From positions 2,852,001 to 2,916,000 of the forward strand of contig NZ_CP094459.1 in NCBI RefSeq assembly GCF_022809715.1: 64,000 bases of DNA, written 5' to 3'. The notes below the pieces were generated by a model. It had not been told where the DNA came from. It searched no databases and was given only the letters and a program-made list of their open reading frames with translations. A program made the translations under genes and the position numbers. Below are positions 1 to 8,986 of the stretch, piece after piece. Numbering within the stretch: the first letter of the stretch is position 1; every line of letters begins with the position of its first letter. The stretch is from Burkholderia pyrrocinia (GTDB lineage: Bacteria > Pseudomonadota > Gammaproteobacteria > Burkholderiales > Burkholderiaceae).

Positions 1-651
1 ATGACGATCACCGGCCGCACGATCGCCGACGAACTGAAGGACGTGCCGAGCGTGCCGCGCGCGGACCAGGACGTGATCTTCCCGATCGACCGCGCGCTGT
101 ACAAGGAAGGCCACCTGGCGATCCTGAAGGGCAATCTCGCGGAAGACGGCGCGGTCGCGAAAATCACCGGCCTGAAGAACCCGGTGATCACGGGCCCGGC
201 ACGCGTGTTCGACGACGAGCAGAGCGCGATGGATGCGATCCTCGGCGACCGGATCCGCGCCGGCGACATACTCGTGCTGCGCTACCTTGGCCCGCAGGGC
301 GGCCCAGGCATGCCGGAAATGCTCGCGCCGACGTCCGCGATCATCGGCAAGGGGCTCGGCGAATCGGTCGGCTTCATCACGGACGGCCGCTTCTCGGGCG
401 GCACGTGGGGCATGGTGGTCGGCCACGTCGCGCCCGAGGCGTTCGTCGGCGGCACGATCGCGCTCGTGCAGGAAGGCGACTCGATCACGATCGACGCGCA
501 CCGGCTGCTGCTGGAGCTGAACGTCGACGAAACCGAACTCGCGCGCCGTCGCGCCACGTGGAAGCAGCCGGCGCCGCGCTACACGCGCGGCGTGCTCGCG
601 AAATTCGCGGCCCTCGCCCGGCCGGCGAACCAGGGCGCCGTCACGGGTTGA
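1..651 (+). CDS. ilvD: Dihydroxy-acid dehydratase, C-terminal part (partial)
   Basis: C-terminal 216 residues of dihydroxy-acid dehydratase, which makes 2-keto acids for valine, isoleucine and pantothenate synthesis in the cytoplasm. Visible family motifs are [11 protein letters not shown] (about residues 98-108 of the fragment) and the second ILVD/EDD signature [11 protein letters not shown], followed by VVGHVAPEA. The family is usually about 560-620 residues, so the Fe-S cluster half lies left of the window and the ATG at base 1 is internal. Stop is TGA at 649-651. Confidence 0.95.
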   Translation: MTITGRTIADELKDVPSVPRADQDVIFPIDRALYKEGHLAILKGNLAEDGAVAKITGLKNPVITGPARVFDDEQSAMDAILGDRIRAGDILVLRYLGPQGGPGMPEMLAPTSAIIGKGLGESVGFITDGRFSGGTWGMVVGHVAPEAFVGGTIALVQEGDSITIDAHRLLLELNVDETELARRRATWKQPAPRYTRGVLAKFAALARPANQGAVTG

Positions 652-778
652 CGCGAAATCGCCACACCATGCGACCCCAATGGAAACGGCCGCCGGGGGA
701 ACGCGCAAAACGTGCGTTCCCTTTGCTTTTATAATGCGCGGACCATGAAGCCGGCCGTCCCCGCCGGTGGAGAACCGC

Positions 779-1105
779 ATGAAACAGACGATATTGCGCG
801 CGCTGCTCGTGACGCTGCTGACCGGCAGCGCAGCGGTGGCGCGCGCCGAACAGGCCGACGGGTTCGCGCTCGCGCAGCGCAAGAACTGCATGGCCTGCCA
901 CGCGGTCAGCAAACCGCTGATGGGCCCGTCGTTCCACGACATCGCCGGCAAGTATGCGGCGCGCGGCGACGCCGTCGATTACCTTGCCCAATCGATCGTG
1001 AAAGGCAGCGTCGGCGTATGGAGCAGCGTGCCGATGCCCGCCAATACGCAACTGACGAGCGGCGAAGCCCACGCACTCGCGCAATGGGTGCTGTCGCTGC
1101 ATTGA
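779..1105 (+). CDS. Small class I c-type cytochrome, periplasmic
   Basis: A 108-residue precursor with a signal peptide (hydrophobic residues 5-21, cleavage probably after ARA at about 23) and one haem-binding CMACH motif at residues 37-41. The later VPMPAN segment probably supplies the axial Met. This is the layout of single-haem cytochrome c551/c552 electron carriers. A GTG lies 12 bases upstream, but the ATG at 779 has GGTGGAG at good spacing, so it was chosen. It stands alone between ilvD and a gene on the other strand. Its electron partner cannot be read from context. Confidence 0.9.
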   Translation: MKQTILRALLVTLLTGSAAVARAEQADGFALAQRKNCMACHAVSKPLMGPSFHDIAGKYAARGDAVDYLAQSIVKGSVGVWSSVPMPANTQLTSGEAHALAQWVLSLH

Positions 1106-1236
1106 ACCGGATGCCCCGGACGGGGCACAACCGTTGTGCCGGGTGCCGCCGACAGGCGGGTTTGCCCGTCGCCGGCAGCTTCGCCGGCACTTACTGGAAC
1201 CGCACCCTCTTTTCCGTAGCCGGAACGGCCGGGCGT

Positions 1237-1977
1237 TCAGCCCGTATGACCGGCGCGGCGGCGCGCGATCTCTTCGTCGACCGCGTCGCGGACCCAGTCC
1301 ATGACCTCGGTTTCCAGCGTCAGCGCCACCTCGCGCGTGACCTGGCCGACCAGCCAGGCCGAATGCTCGTGCAGCGCGTCGCGACAGCGAGCCTCGATGG
1401 CCTCGCGCCCTGCTCCGGTCAGATAGCTCGTCAGCCGATTGCGCAGGCGCTCGGCGACATGTTGCGCATCTTCAGGCGTCAGCCCGACGGCTGCCTGCAC
1501 ATCCGGCTGCGGCGCCGCGGCCGGTACGAGCGCCTCCGGCATGACCGCTTCTGATTCGTGCCCGACCGCATCACGCGCCACCGCGGCGAACGCATGCTGC
1601 GACGCATCGTCGTCGGCCAGTGACGACTGGAGCGGCGCATTCATGGCCACTGCGTGCTCGGCGACCACGTGCTCCGCGGCGCCCGGTTCGGCCGGCGCAT
1701 CGGTCTCGCCCATCGCCGCCGCGGCAGCCGTCGCGACGTCGCCCGGCAGTTCGACCGCCGGCACGTGCAGCGTCGGCACGGGTTCGATCACGACGAATTC
1801 GGGGTCGCCCTCGGCTTTCGTGGAATCGGCCGGCGCGATCACGTCGGTCAGCACCGGAATCGCCGCGCCGGCGTGCGGCTGCAGCGCGTCGGGCGCGGGC
1901 GAGCGCGCCGGCACCGGCTTGCCCGGCACCAGCACGTCGGTCAGCGTCGGGATCGAGGATGAATCGGCTTGTGTCAC
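1237..1977 (-). CDS. DUF2486 family protein
   Basis: A 246-residue protein of unknown function that I recognise as the Burkholderiaceae DUF2486 family. The N-terminal half is low-complexity, rich in Ala, Pro, Val and Asp, and repeats a short I-P-V/T-L-T-D-V element (near residues 8-15 and again near 40-46). The C-terminal about 90 residues look helical and charged (LTPEDAQHVAERLRNRL...). No signal peptide or membrane segment is evident. It is last in the pepA-holC-DUF2486 run, 25 bases after holC. The link to the polymerase chi subunit is positional only. Confidence 0.8.
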   Translation of the reverse strand: MTQADSSSIPTLTDVLVPGKPVPARSPAPDALQPHAGAAIPVLTDVIAPADSTKAEGDPEFVVIEPVPTLHVPAVELPGDVATAAAAAMGETDAPAEPGAAEHVVAEHAVAMNAPLQSSLADDDASQHAFAAVARDAVGHESEAVMPEALVPAAAPQPDVQAAVGLTPEDAQHVAERLRNRLTSYLTGAGREAIEARCRDALHEHSAWLVGQVTREVALTLETEVMDWVRDAVDEEIARRRAGHTG

Positions 1978-2002
1978 GGCAACACTCCGTCGACGGTTGC
2001 GG

Positions 2003-2419
2003 CTAGCTGCCCTGCTTGTAGTTGTTCAGCGCGTAGCCGCGATCGCGGTAGAAGCGATAGCGGTCGCGGCCCGCGGCCAGTTCGTCCGGCGCGTTGCCGA
2101 CCACTTCGAGCAGGCGCTCGAAGCGGGCGAACTGCGCGGGCACGGTCGCGCCGAGGTTCAGCAGCACGTGATGATGCGGCGCCTTGTCGAGATCGGCGGC
2201 CAGCACGATCGGCGTGCCGGCCGCGTGCTCGCTGTCGACGCCGCAATGCGGAATGAAATCGAGCGGCGAGAACGTCCAGAGCCGCTCGTCGAGCGCGCGC
2301 AGGCGCGCGGGCTCGGCGAGCACGACAACCGGCTGCCCGGCCTGGTAGGCCTTGCGCAGCAGCCGGCACGCATACGCGAGCGAATCGCCGACGTTCGAGT
2401 GGAAATCGATCCGCGTCAT
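2003..2419 (-). CDS. holC: DNA polymerase III subunit chi
   Basis: A 138-residue protein matching the chi subunit of the DNA polymerase III clamp-loader complex, which with psi links the replisome to single-stranded DNA-binding protein. Typical features are the N-terminal TRIDFHSNVGDSLAYACRLLRKA, the middle LDERLWTFSPLDFIPH, and the C-terminal YRFYRDRGYALNNYK. Length is close to the E. coli protein (147). It follows pepA on the same strand after 34 bases, the same pepA-holC order as in enterobacteria, so the two are probably co-transcribed. Confidence 0.92.
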   Translation of the reverse strand: MTRIDFHSNVGDSLAYACRLLRKAYQAGQPVVVLAEPARLRALDERLWTFSPLDFIPHCGVDSEHAAGTPIVLAADLDKAPHHHVLLNLGATVPAQFARFERLLEVVGNAPDELAAGRDRYRFYRDRGYALNNYKQGS

Positions 2420-2453
2420 TGCCCGCGTACCCGCATCGTCGTCAGCACCGCCA

Positions 2454-3965
2454 TCACTGGCCGGCGCGGTCGATCAGGAACTGCGCGAGCAGCGGCACCG
2501 GGCGGCCCGTCGCACCCTTCGCGGCGCCACTCTTCCACGCGGTGCCCGCGATGTCGAGGTGGGCCCACGGGTAGTTCTCGGTGAAGCGCGACAGGAAGCA
2601 CGCGGCCGTCACGCTGCCGGCCGGACGTCCGCCGATGTTCGCGAGATCCGCGAAGTTCGACTTCAGCTGATCCTGGTACTCGTCGTCGAGCGGCAGGCGC
2701 CATGCCGGGTCGCCCGCTTCGCGAGACGCGTCGAGCAGTTCGCCCGCGAGCGCGTCGTCCTTCGAGAACAGGCCGCTGTTGTGATGGCCGAGCGCAATGA
2801 TGCACGCGCCCGTCAGCGTCGCGACGTCGATCACCGCGGCCGGCTTGAAGCGCTCCGCATACGTGAGCGCGTCGCACAGGATCAGGCGGCCTTCGGCGTC
2901 GGTGTTCAGCACCTCGATCGTCAGGCCCTTCATGCTCGTGACGATGTCGCCCGGCTTCGTCGCGTTGCCGCCCGGCATGTTCTCGCAGGTCGGCACGATC
3001 GCGACGACGTTGATCTTCAGGCCCATCTCGGCAACCGCGCGCATCGTGCCGAGCACGGAACCGGCACCGCACATGTCGTACTTCATCTCGTCCATGCCCT
3101 CGCCCGGCTTCAGCGAGATGCCGCCCGTGTCGAACGTGATGCCCTTGCCGACCAGCACGACCGGCGCGGCCTTCGCGGCGGCGCCCTGGTAGTGCAGCAC
3201 GATGAACTGCGGCGGCTCGACCGACGCGCGCGCGACCGACAGGAACGAGCCCATCTTCAGCGCCTGGATCTGCTTGAGCCCGAGCACTTCGGCCTTCAGG
3301 CCCCAATCCTTCGCGAGCTTCTTCGCGGTGTTGCCGAGATAGGTCGGCGTGCAGACGTTGCCGGGCAGGTTGCCGAGGTCGCGAGTGAGATCCATCCCGT
3401 TCGCGAGCGCAACGGCCTGCTTGACCGCGACCTTCGCGGCCTTTTCATCCGACGGATCGACGCTGAACACGACGCGCTTGAGCGTGTGCGACGCCGGTTC
3501 CGGCTTGCTCTTCATCTGCGTGAAGCGGTAGGTCTCGTTGCGCAGCGCGAGAATCGCCGCGCGCACGCCCCAGTCGGAGCTGCGCTCGTCGACCGGCAGT
3601 TGCGCGAGCGTGAACGTGACCTGGACGACCTTGGTCGCCAGCAGCGCGCGCCAGGCGGCCGTGGCTGCATCGTTATAGGCTTTCTGATTGAAAGCATCCT
3701 GCTTGCCGAGACCGACGAGCAGCACGCGCGACGCGCCGATGCCCGACACTTCGTGCAGGAACAGCGTCTTGCCGCGCTTGCCGTCCATGTCGCCGGCCTT
3801 CACCACGCGCGAAATCAGTCCCTTGGTGGCCGTGTCGATGTCGAGCGCCGCGCCGGAAAGCGTCTGCGCCTCGAAGATGCCGAGCACGATGCAGTCGGAC
3901 TTCCCGGTCAGGAACCCCTTGGCCTCGCCTTTGCTCCAATCACAGCCTTTTATGCTAAAGTCCAT
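2454..3965 (-). CDS. pepA: Leucyl aminopeptidase (M17 family)
   Basis: A 503-residue cytosolic leucine aminopeptidase of family M17, a two-metal enzyme that removes N-terminal residues and in some bacteria also binds DNA. The C-terminal catalytic domain has the metal/active-site stretch [10 protein letters not shown] (about 273-282) and the family signature NTDAEGRL (about 354-361). The N-terminal domain (about 1-160) is of the usual size. It is divergent from lptF with about 120 bases between the starts, and leads the pepA-holC-DUF2486 set. Confidence 0.96.
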   Translation of the reverse strand: MDFSIKGCDWSKGEAKGFLTGKSDCIVLGIFEAQTLSGAALDIDTATKGLISRVVKAGDMDGKRGKTLFLHEVSGIGASRVLLVGLGKQDAFNQKAYNDAATAAWRALLATKVVQVTFTLAQLPVDERSSDWGVRAAILALRNETYRFTQMKSKPEPASHTLKRVVFSVDPSDEKAAKVAVKQAVALANGMDLTRDLGNLPGNVCTPTYLGNTAKKLAKDWGLKAEVLGLKQIQALKMGSFLSVARASVEPPQFIVLHYQGAAAKAAPVVLVGKGITFDTGGISLKPGEGMDEMKYDMCGAGSVLGTMRAVAEMGLKINVVAIVPTCENMPGGNATKPGDIVTSMKGLTIEVLNTDAEGRLILCDALTYAERFKPAAVIDVATLTGACIIALGHHNSGLFSKDDALAGELLDASREAGDPAWRLPLDDEYQDQLKSNFADLANIGGRPAGSVTAACFLSRFTENYPWAHLDIAGTAWKSGAAKGATGRPVPLLAQFLIDRAGQ

Positions 3966-4087
3966 CGCGCTTGTCCTCGGATAAAATCTGGGCTAAGGAT
4001 GAAAGCCGCAATTATCCGCTATTTTTCCCGTGGCGGCGCGAGCGCTCCACCACGCGTGCGCAGCCTCCCGCCCTCTTCTCATCAAGA

Positions 4088-5182
4088 ATGATCTTCGAAC
4101 GCTCCCTCCAGCGCGAGCTTGCGTATACGGCTGGCGCCGTGTTCATGGTGCTGCTCACGATCATGCTCACGACGATGATGATCCGCATCGTCGGTTACGC
4201 CGCGTCCGGTGAAATCGACCCGCGGGACGTGCTCGTGCTGATCGGCCTGACCGTGATCGGCTATCTCGCCGTGATGCTCGTCGTCACGCTGTTCGTGTCG
4301 ATCCTGTTCGTGCTGACCCGGTGGTACCGGGATTCCGAAATGGTGGTGTGGCTCGCGTCGGGCGTGAGCCTCACGCGCCTCATCAAGCCGATCGGCGTGT
4401 TTGCCACGCCGCTCATCCTGCTGATCGCGTTCTTCGCGTTCGTCGGCTGGCCGTGGTCGAACCAGCAGAGCAAGATGATCAAGGCACGCTTCCAGCAGCG
4501 CGACGAGATCTCGCTGCTCGCGCCGGGCCAGTTCCGCGAGTCGGCGTCGAACCATCGCGTGTTCTTCATCGAGAAGATGACGCCCGACCAGAGCAAGGTG
4601 CAGAACGTGTTCGTGACGTCGACCGAGAACGGCAAGGTCAACGTCGTCGTGTCGCAGACGGGCCATACGGAAACCTCGAAGGACGGCGACCGTTTCGTCG
4701 TGCTGGAAGACGGCCGCCGCTATGACGGCACGCCGGGCCAGCCGAACTTCAAGATCATGGAGTTCGAGCGCTACGGCGTGAAGATCACCAGCAAGCCGGT
4801 CGTGAACGTGCAGACCACCAACAGCACGCCGACACCCGAGCTGCTGCGCAACCCGACGCGCGACAATCTCGCGGAGTTCGCGTGGCGCGCGGGGCTGCCG
4901 CTGATCGCGCTCAACCTGATGGTGCTCGGCATCCCGCTCGCGTACCAGAACCCGCGCCGCAGCCGCACGATCAACCTCGTGATGGCGGTGCTGATCTACC
5001 TCACCTACTCGAACCTGCTAAACGTCGTGCAGGCGCAGATCGAGCAGGGCAAGATGTCGTTCGGCGTCGGCCTCGTCGGCCTGCACGCGCTCGTCGCGGC
5101 GATCGTCGCCGTCATCTTCTGGTTGCGCGTGCGCAATCGTCCGCTGTTTACACGCGCGCTGTTCGGCCGCTCGGGAGCATGA
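4088..5182 (+). CDS. lptF: LPS export permease LptF
   Basis: Inner-membrane subunit of the LptB2FG transporter that extracts lipopolysaccharide and passes it to the LptC/A bridge. The 364-residue protein has three N-terminal transmembrane segments (about 14-34, 50-75, 100-120), a periplasmic beta-jellyroll-type domain (about 125-270) and three more membrane segments at the C-terminus, the YjgP/YjgQ layout. The frame is open for 39 more codons upstream, but the ATG at 4088 (MIFERSLQREL) is the start seen in the family. lptG follows after 3 bases. Confidence 0.95.
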   Translation: MIFERSLQRELAYTAGAVFMVLLTIMLTTMMIRIVGYAASGEIDPRDVLVLIGLTVIGYLAVMLVVTLFVSILFVLTRWYRDSEMVVWLASGVSLTRLIKPIGVFATPLILLIAFFAFVGWPWSNQQSKMIKARFQQRDEISLLAPGQFRESASNHRVFFIEKMTPDQSKVQNVFVTSTENGKVNVVVSQTGHTETSKDGDRFVVLEDGRRYDGTPGQPNFKIMEFERYGVKITSKPVVNVQTTNSTPTPELLRNPTRDNLAEFAWRAGLPLIALNLMVLGIPLAYQNPRRSRTINLVMAVLIYLTYSNLLNVVQAQIEQGKMSFGVGLVGLHALVAAIVAVIFWLRVRNRPLFTRALFGRSGA

Positions 5183-5185
5183 TCG

Positions 5186-6334
5186 ATGCGGCTCTATGAA
5201 AAGTACTTCGCGCGACAGATCTACGTCACGTTCGTCTTCATCCTGTTCGCGTTCTCGGGTCTGTTCTTCTTCTTCGACCTGATCAGCGAACTGAACTCGG
5301 TCGGGCACGGCAACTACAAGTTCGGCTACGCGGTGATGCGCGTCGCGCTGCAGACGCCGTCGCGCTTCTACGAGATCATCCCGGTCGCCGCGCTGATCAG
5401 CGCGATCTACGTGTTCGCGCAAATGGCCGCGAATTCGGAATTCACGATCTTCCGCGTGTCGGGCCTCGCGACCAACCAGGCGCTGCGCTCGCTGCTGAAG
5501 ATCGGCGTGCCGCTCGTGATCATCACCTACCTGATCGGCGAATTCGTCGGCCCGTACGCCGACCAGTTGTCCGAACGCGTGCGGCTGCAGGCGCTCGGCG
5601 CGTCGGTTTCGTCGAATTTCCAGTCGGGCGTGTGGGTGAAGGACACGCTCGCGGCCCGCGAAAACGGCGAACAGGTCACGCGCTTCGTCAACGTCGGCAG
5701 CCTGTCGCCCGATTCGACGATCAGCAACGTGCGCATCTACGAGTTCGACTCGAAATTCCAGCTGCAGAACGTGCGGATCGCGCAGACGGGCCGCTACGAG
5801 CCGCCCGGCCACTGGCTGCTGACGGGTGTCACCGAAACCGAGCTCACGCCGATCAAGCCGATCAGCGGCCAGCCGGCCGACGCGCTGAACCCCGTCTACC
5901 GGTCGCAGCAGGTGTCGCTGCCCGAATACCGGCTGCGTTCGGACCTGACGCCGCAGATCCTGTCGGTGCTGCTCGTGTCGCCGGAGCGCATGTCGATCAT
6001 CAACCTGTTCCGCTACATCCAGCACTTGCGCGAAAACCAGCAGGACACGCAGCGCTACGACATCGCGCTGTGGCGCAAGCTGCTGTATCCGTTCGCGGTG
6101 TTCGTGATGCTCGTGCTGTCGCTGCCGTTCGCGTACCTGCACACGCGCGCCGGCGTGGTCGGCGTGAAGGTGTTCGGCGGCATCATGCTCGGCATGAGCT
6201 TCCAGCTGCTCAATACGCTGTTCTCGCACATCGGCACGCTGAACACGTGGCCCGCACCGCTCACCGCCGCGACGCCGGGCCTGATCTATCTCGCGCTCGG
6301 CCTGTTCGCGCTAAAGTGGGTCGACCGGCACTGA
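5186..6334 (+). CDS. lptG: LPS export permease LptG
   Basis: Partner of LptF in the LptB2FG exporter. 382 residues with the same architecture: N-terminal membrane segments (starting with the KYFARQIYVTFVFILFAF region), a periplasmic domain (about 130-280) and three C-terminal segments. It starts 3 bases after lptF and is certainly co-transcribed with it. The ATPase LptB and bridge proteins are not in the window, as is usual in proteobacteria. Confidence 0.95.
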   Translation: MRLYEKYFARQIYVTFVFILFAFSGLFFFFDLISELNSVGHGNYKFGYAVMRVALQTPSRFYEIIPVAALISAIYVFAQMAANSEFTIFRVSGLATNQALRSLLKIGVPLVIITYLIGEFVGPYADQLSERVRLQALGASVSSNFQSGVWVKDTLAARENGEQVTRFVNVGSLSPDSTISNVRIYEFDSKFQLQNVRIAQTGRYEPPGHWLLTGVTETELTPIKPISGQPADALNPVYRSQQVSLPEYRLRSDLTPQILSVLLVSPERMSIINLFRYIQHLRENQQDTQRYDIALWRKLLYPFAVFVMLVLSLPFAYLHTRAGVVGVKVFGGIMLGMSFQLLNTLFSHIGTLNTWPAPLTAATPGLIYLALGLFALKWVDRH

Positions 6335-6361
6335 GCGCCGCATCACGACGGAGACTTCGAC

Positions 6362-6745
6362 ATGAGCTCGCACGGCATCGTCCTGTTCGGCCACGGCGCC
6401 CGCGATCCGCGCTGGGCCGAGCCGTTCGAGCGGCTCGCCGCGCGGCTGCGCGGCGCCGGCTCCCCTGCGTCGCACGTGTCGCTCGCGTTCCTCGAGCTGA
6501 TGACGCCGTCGCTCGGTGAGGCCGTGGCCGCGCAAGTCGCCGCCGGCTGCACGCGCATCACCGTGGTACCCGTGTTCTTCGGCCAGGGCGGCCATATCCG
6601 CCGCGACCTGCCGCAGCTCGTCGATGCGTGCCGCGCCGCGCATCCGGGCGTCGAGATCCGCTGCGCGACGGCTGTCGGCGAAGACGACGGCGTGCTCGAC
6701 GCGATCGCACGCTATTGCATCGACCGGATCGGCGACGACGCGTAA
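6362..6745 (+). CDS. CbiX-like sirohydrochlorin chelatase, single domain
   Basis: A 127-residue small CbiX-type protein that inserts Fe2+ (siroheme) or Co2+ (cobalamin) into sirohydrochlorin. The N-terminal FGHGARDPRW holds the catalytic His (about residue 11), and a second part (TVVPVFFGQGGHIRRDLP) carries another conserved His. A single-domain length near 125 is that of short CbiX-S proteins. It faces cobA across a shared terminator, and since cobA ends the sulfite-reductase operon, an iron-chelating role for siroheme is the best inference. The precorrin-2 dehydrogenase step is not seen nearby. Confidence 0.88.
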   Translation: MSSHGIVLFGHGARDPRWAEPFERLAARLRGAGSPASHVSLAFLELMTPSLGEAVAAQVAAGCTRITVVPVFFGQGGHIRRDLPQLVDACRAAHPGVEIRCATAVGEDDGVLDAIARYCIDRIGDDA

Positions 6746-6767
6746 GCGCAACGGCGGCTCCAAATAC

Positions 6768-6797
6768 AAAAGCGCTGGCTTCCGCCAGCGCTTTTTT
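6768..6797. terminator. Bidirectional intrinsic terminator between cbiX-like gene and cobA
   Basis: Perfect 12-bp stem AAAAGCGCTGGC / GCCAGCGCTTTT with a TTCC loop, flanked by A and T runs so that it can work on both strands. It lies between convergent genes. Confidence 0.92.
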
Positions 6798-6822
6798 GTT
6801 TCGGACTGCGGCCGGATTCCGC

Positions 6823-7572
6823 TCAGGCGGCAGTCCGCAACGAATCGCCCTCTTTCGCGTGCCGTGCGCGCTCGGCGAACGCATCGCCGATCATCAGCAG
6901 GCTCGGTTCCGCGGGATCGAGCCACGCCTGCGCGTCGCCAGCCGCCATCTGCGCGAGCGTCAGCGTCAGCGAGCGCTCGCGCGCGGTACTGCATGCCTCG
7001 ACGATCGCCACGGGCGTCGCCGGCGCACGGCCGGCATCGATCAACTCCTGCGCGATGCCGGGGGCACTGTCGCGGCCCATGTAGTAGACGATCGAATCGG
7101 CGCGCGCGGCTTCGCGGATCTCGTCGCTGCCCGGCGCACGGCTGTGCGTCGCGAACGCGACGCTGCGCGACACGCCGCGCAGCGTCAGCGAACGCTTCAG
7201 CGTCGCCGCGCCGGCCAGCGCTGCGGTGATGCCCGGCACGACCTCGTAGTCGATGCCGGCCTCGTCGAGCGCGCGCATTTCCTCTTCGGCGCGACCGAAC
7301 AGCATCGGGTCGCCGCCCTTCAGCCGCACGACGCACGCATGCTCGCGCGCCGCATCGACGATCTGCTTGTTGATGAAATGCTGCGCGGTCGAGCGCTGCC
7401 CGCAGCGCTTGCCGACCGCGATCCTGCGCGCGTTCGGCGCGTAGTCGAGCATCGCGGGCTCGACCAGCGCATCGTGCAGCACGACGTCGGCCTGCGCCAG
7501 CAGCCGCGCGCCGCGCACCGTGATGAGGTCCGCTGCGCCCGGCCCCGCTCCGATCAGATATACCTTGCCCAT
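6823..7572 (-). CDS. cobA: Uroporphyrinogen-III C-methyltransferase
   Basis: SAM-dependent methyltransferase (249 residues) that makes precorrin-2 from uroporphyrinogen III, the branch point to siroheme. Family motifs are GAGPGAADLITVRGA at the N-terminus, RLKGGDPMLFGRAEEE (about 85-100) and the GITAALAGAA region. The ATG at 7572 (MGKVYLIG) is preferred to upstream starts because the family begins right at this strand. It is the last gene of the cys operon, supplying siroheme for CysI. It is a single-domain CobA, not a fused CysG. Confidence 0.94.
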   Translation of the reverse strand: MGKVYLIGAGPGAADLITVRGARLLAQADVVLHDALVEPAMLDYAPNARRIAVGKRCGQRSTAQHFINKQIVDAAREHACVVRLKGGDPMLFGRAEEEMRALDEAGIDYEVVPGITAALAGAATLKRSLTLRGVSRSVAFATHSRAPGSDEIREAARADSIVYYMGRDSAPGIAQELIDAGRAPATPVAIVEACSTARERSLTLTLAQMAAGDAQAWLDPAEPSLLMIGDAFAERARHAKEGDSLRTAA

Positions 7573-7647
7573 GTTTGTCGCTTCGCTTGTCCTGCGGACG
7601 GCGGCGTCCGGTCCGCGCCGCCGCATGGCGGCGCGGTTCGCCGGTTG

Positions 7648-8964
7648 TTACGCCGAGAACGCCCGGATCATGCCTGCGGCGACCGTGTGGTGCGTCGCCT
7701 CGTCGATCAGCACGAACGCGCCCGTGCCCGGATGCGCATCGTACGTGTCGCAGACGATCGGCTTCTGCAGCGTCAGCGCGACGCGGCCGATGTCGTTCAT
7801 CTTCAGTTCGTGACGGTCGATCGCGTGCGACAGCGTATGCACGTCGAGCACCTGCTTGACCGCGCCGATCTTCGCGAACACCGTGCTCGTGGTCTGCTTC
7901 AGCAGGTACTTGCGCTGCTGCGACAGCGGCGCTTCGTCGAACCAGCACAGGTCGGCCTCGAGCTTCTTGGCCGGCTCGACCGGCTCGGCGGTCGTGACGA
8001 ACATGTCGCCGCGCGACACGTCGACATCCTGTTCGAGACGAATCGTCACCGTCTGGCCCGCGAACGCCTGCGCGACGGACGCGGTGCCGCCGGGCACCGG
8101 CGCGACGATCTCGGCGACCGTCGCGGTGCGGTTCGACGGCAGCACGACGATCTCGTCGCCGACCTTCACCTCGCCCGACTCGATACGGCCCATGTAGCCG
8201 CGGAAATCGTCGGCCGAGCTGCCGTCCTGGCGCGCGACCCACTGCACCGGGAAGCGCAGTGCGTCATGCGCCTGCGTCTCCACCGGCAGCGCCTCGAGCA
8301 CGTCGAGGAGCGGCTCGCCCGCATACCACGGCATGCGCTCGCTCGCGCCGACGATGTTGTCGCCCTTCAGCGCCGACACCGGCACGAAGCGCACATCGTC
8401 GAGGCCGAGCTGCTTCGCGAGCGCGACGTACGCGTCGCGGATCTCGTTGAAGCGCGCCTCGCTGTAGTCGACGAGGTCCATCTTGTTGATCGCGACGATC
8501 ACGTGCTGCAGCGCGAGCAGCTTGACGATCGCGCTGTGGCGTTTCGTTTGCGGCAGCAGTTCGGCAACGCCGTTCTCGACCGTCACGCGCGTCGCGTCGA
8601 TCAGGATGATCGCCGCGTGTGCGGTCGACGCGCCCGTCACCATGTTGCGCGTGTACTGCTCGTGACCCGGCGTATCGGCGATGATGAACTTGCGCTTCGC
8701 GGTCGCGAAGTAGCGGTACGCGACGTCGATCGTGATGCCCTGCTCGCGCTCGGCTTCCAGGCCGTCGGTCAGCAGCGCAAGGTCGAGCTCGTCGCCCACC
8801 GTGCGCTTGTTCTTCGCGCGCGACAGCGCGGACAGCTGGTCGGACAGCACGGCCTTGCTGTCGTACAGCAGGCGGCCGATCAGCGTGCTCTTGCCGTCGT
8901 CGACGCTGCCTGCGGTGATGAAGCGCAGCACGCCGAGGTCTTCGTGATTTTCGATGATGCTCAT
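7648..8964 (-). CDS. cysN: Sulfate adenylyltransferase large (GTPase) subunit
   Basis: 438-residue GTPase subunit of ATP sulfurylase, coupling GTP hydrolysis to APS formation by CysD. The G motifs are clear: GSVDDGKST (19-27), DTPGH (97-101) and NKMD (160-163), followed by two beta-barrel domains as in EF-Tu relatives. The protein ends without a CysC kinase domain, which fits a pathway reducing APS directly. It follows cysD by 22 bases. Confidence 0.96.
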   Translation of the reverse strand: MSIIENHEDLGVLRFITAGSVDDGKSTLIGRLLYDSKAVLSDQLSALSRAKNKRTVGDELDLALLTDGLEAEREQGITIDVAYRYFATAKRKFIIADTPGHEQYTRNMVTGASTAHAAIILIDATRVTVENGVAELLPQTKRHSAIVKLLALQHVIVAINKMDLVDYSEARFNEIRDAYVALAKQLGLDDVRFVPVSALKGDNIVGASERMPWYAGEPLLDVLEALPVETQAHDALRFPVQWVARQDGSSADDFRGYMGRIESGEVKVGDEIVVLPSNRTATVAEIVAPVPGGTASVAQAFAGQTVTIRLEQDVDVSRGDMFVTTAEPVEPAKKLEADLCWFDEAPLSQQRKYLLKQTTSTVFAKIGAVKQVLDVHTLSHAIDRHELKMNDIGRVALTLQKPIVCDTYDAHPGTGAFVLIDEATHHTVAAGMIRAFSA

Positions 8965-8986
8965 GATGTGAATGTCCTCGTGTGCT

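Noticed and set aside
1..3. Native ilvD start at base 1
   Set aside because: Only the C-terminal 216 of about 560 or more residues are present; the ATG is internal at the window edge.
1106..1236. Terminator after the cytochrome gene
   Set aside because: GC-rich hairpins (TGCCCC...GGGGCA) are present but there is no T run, so no confident call.
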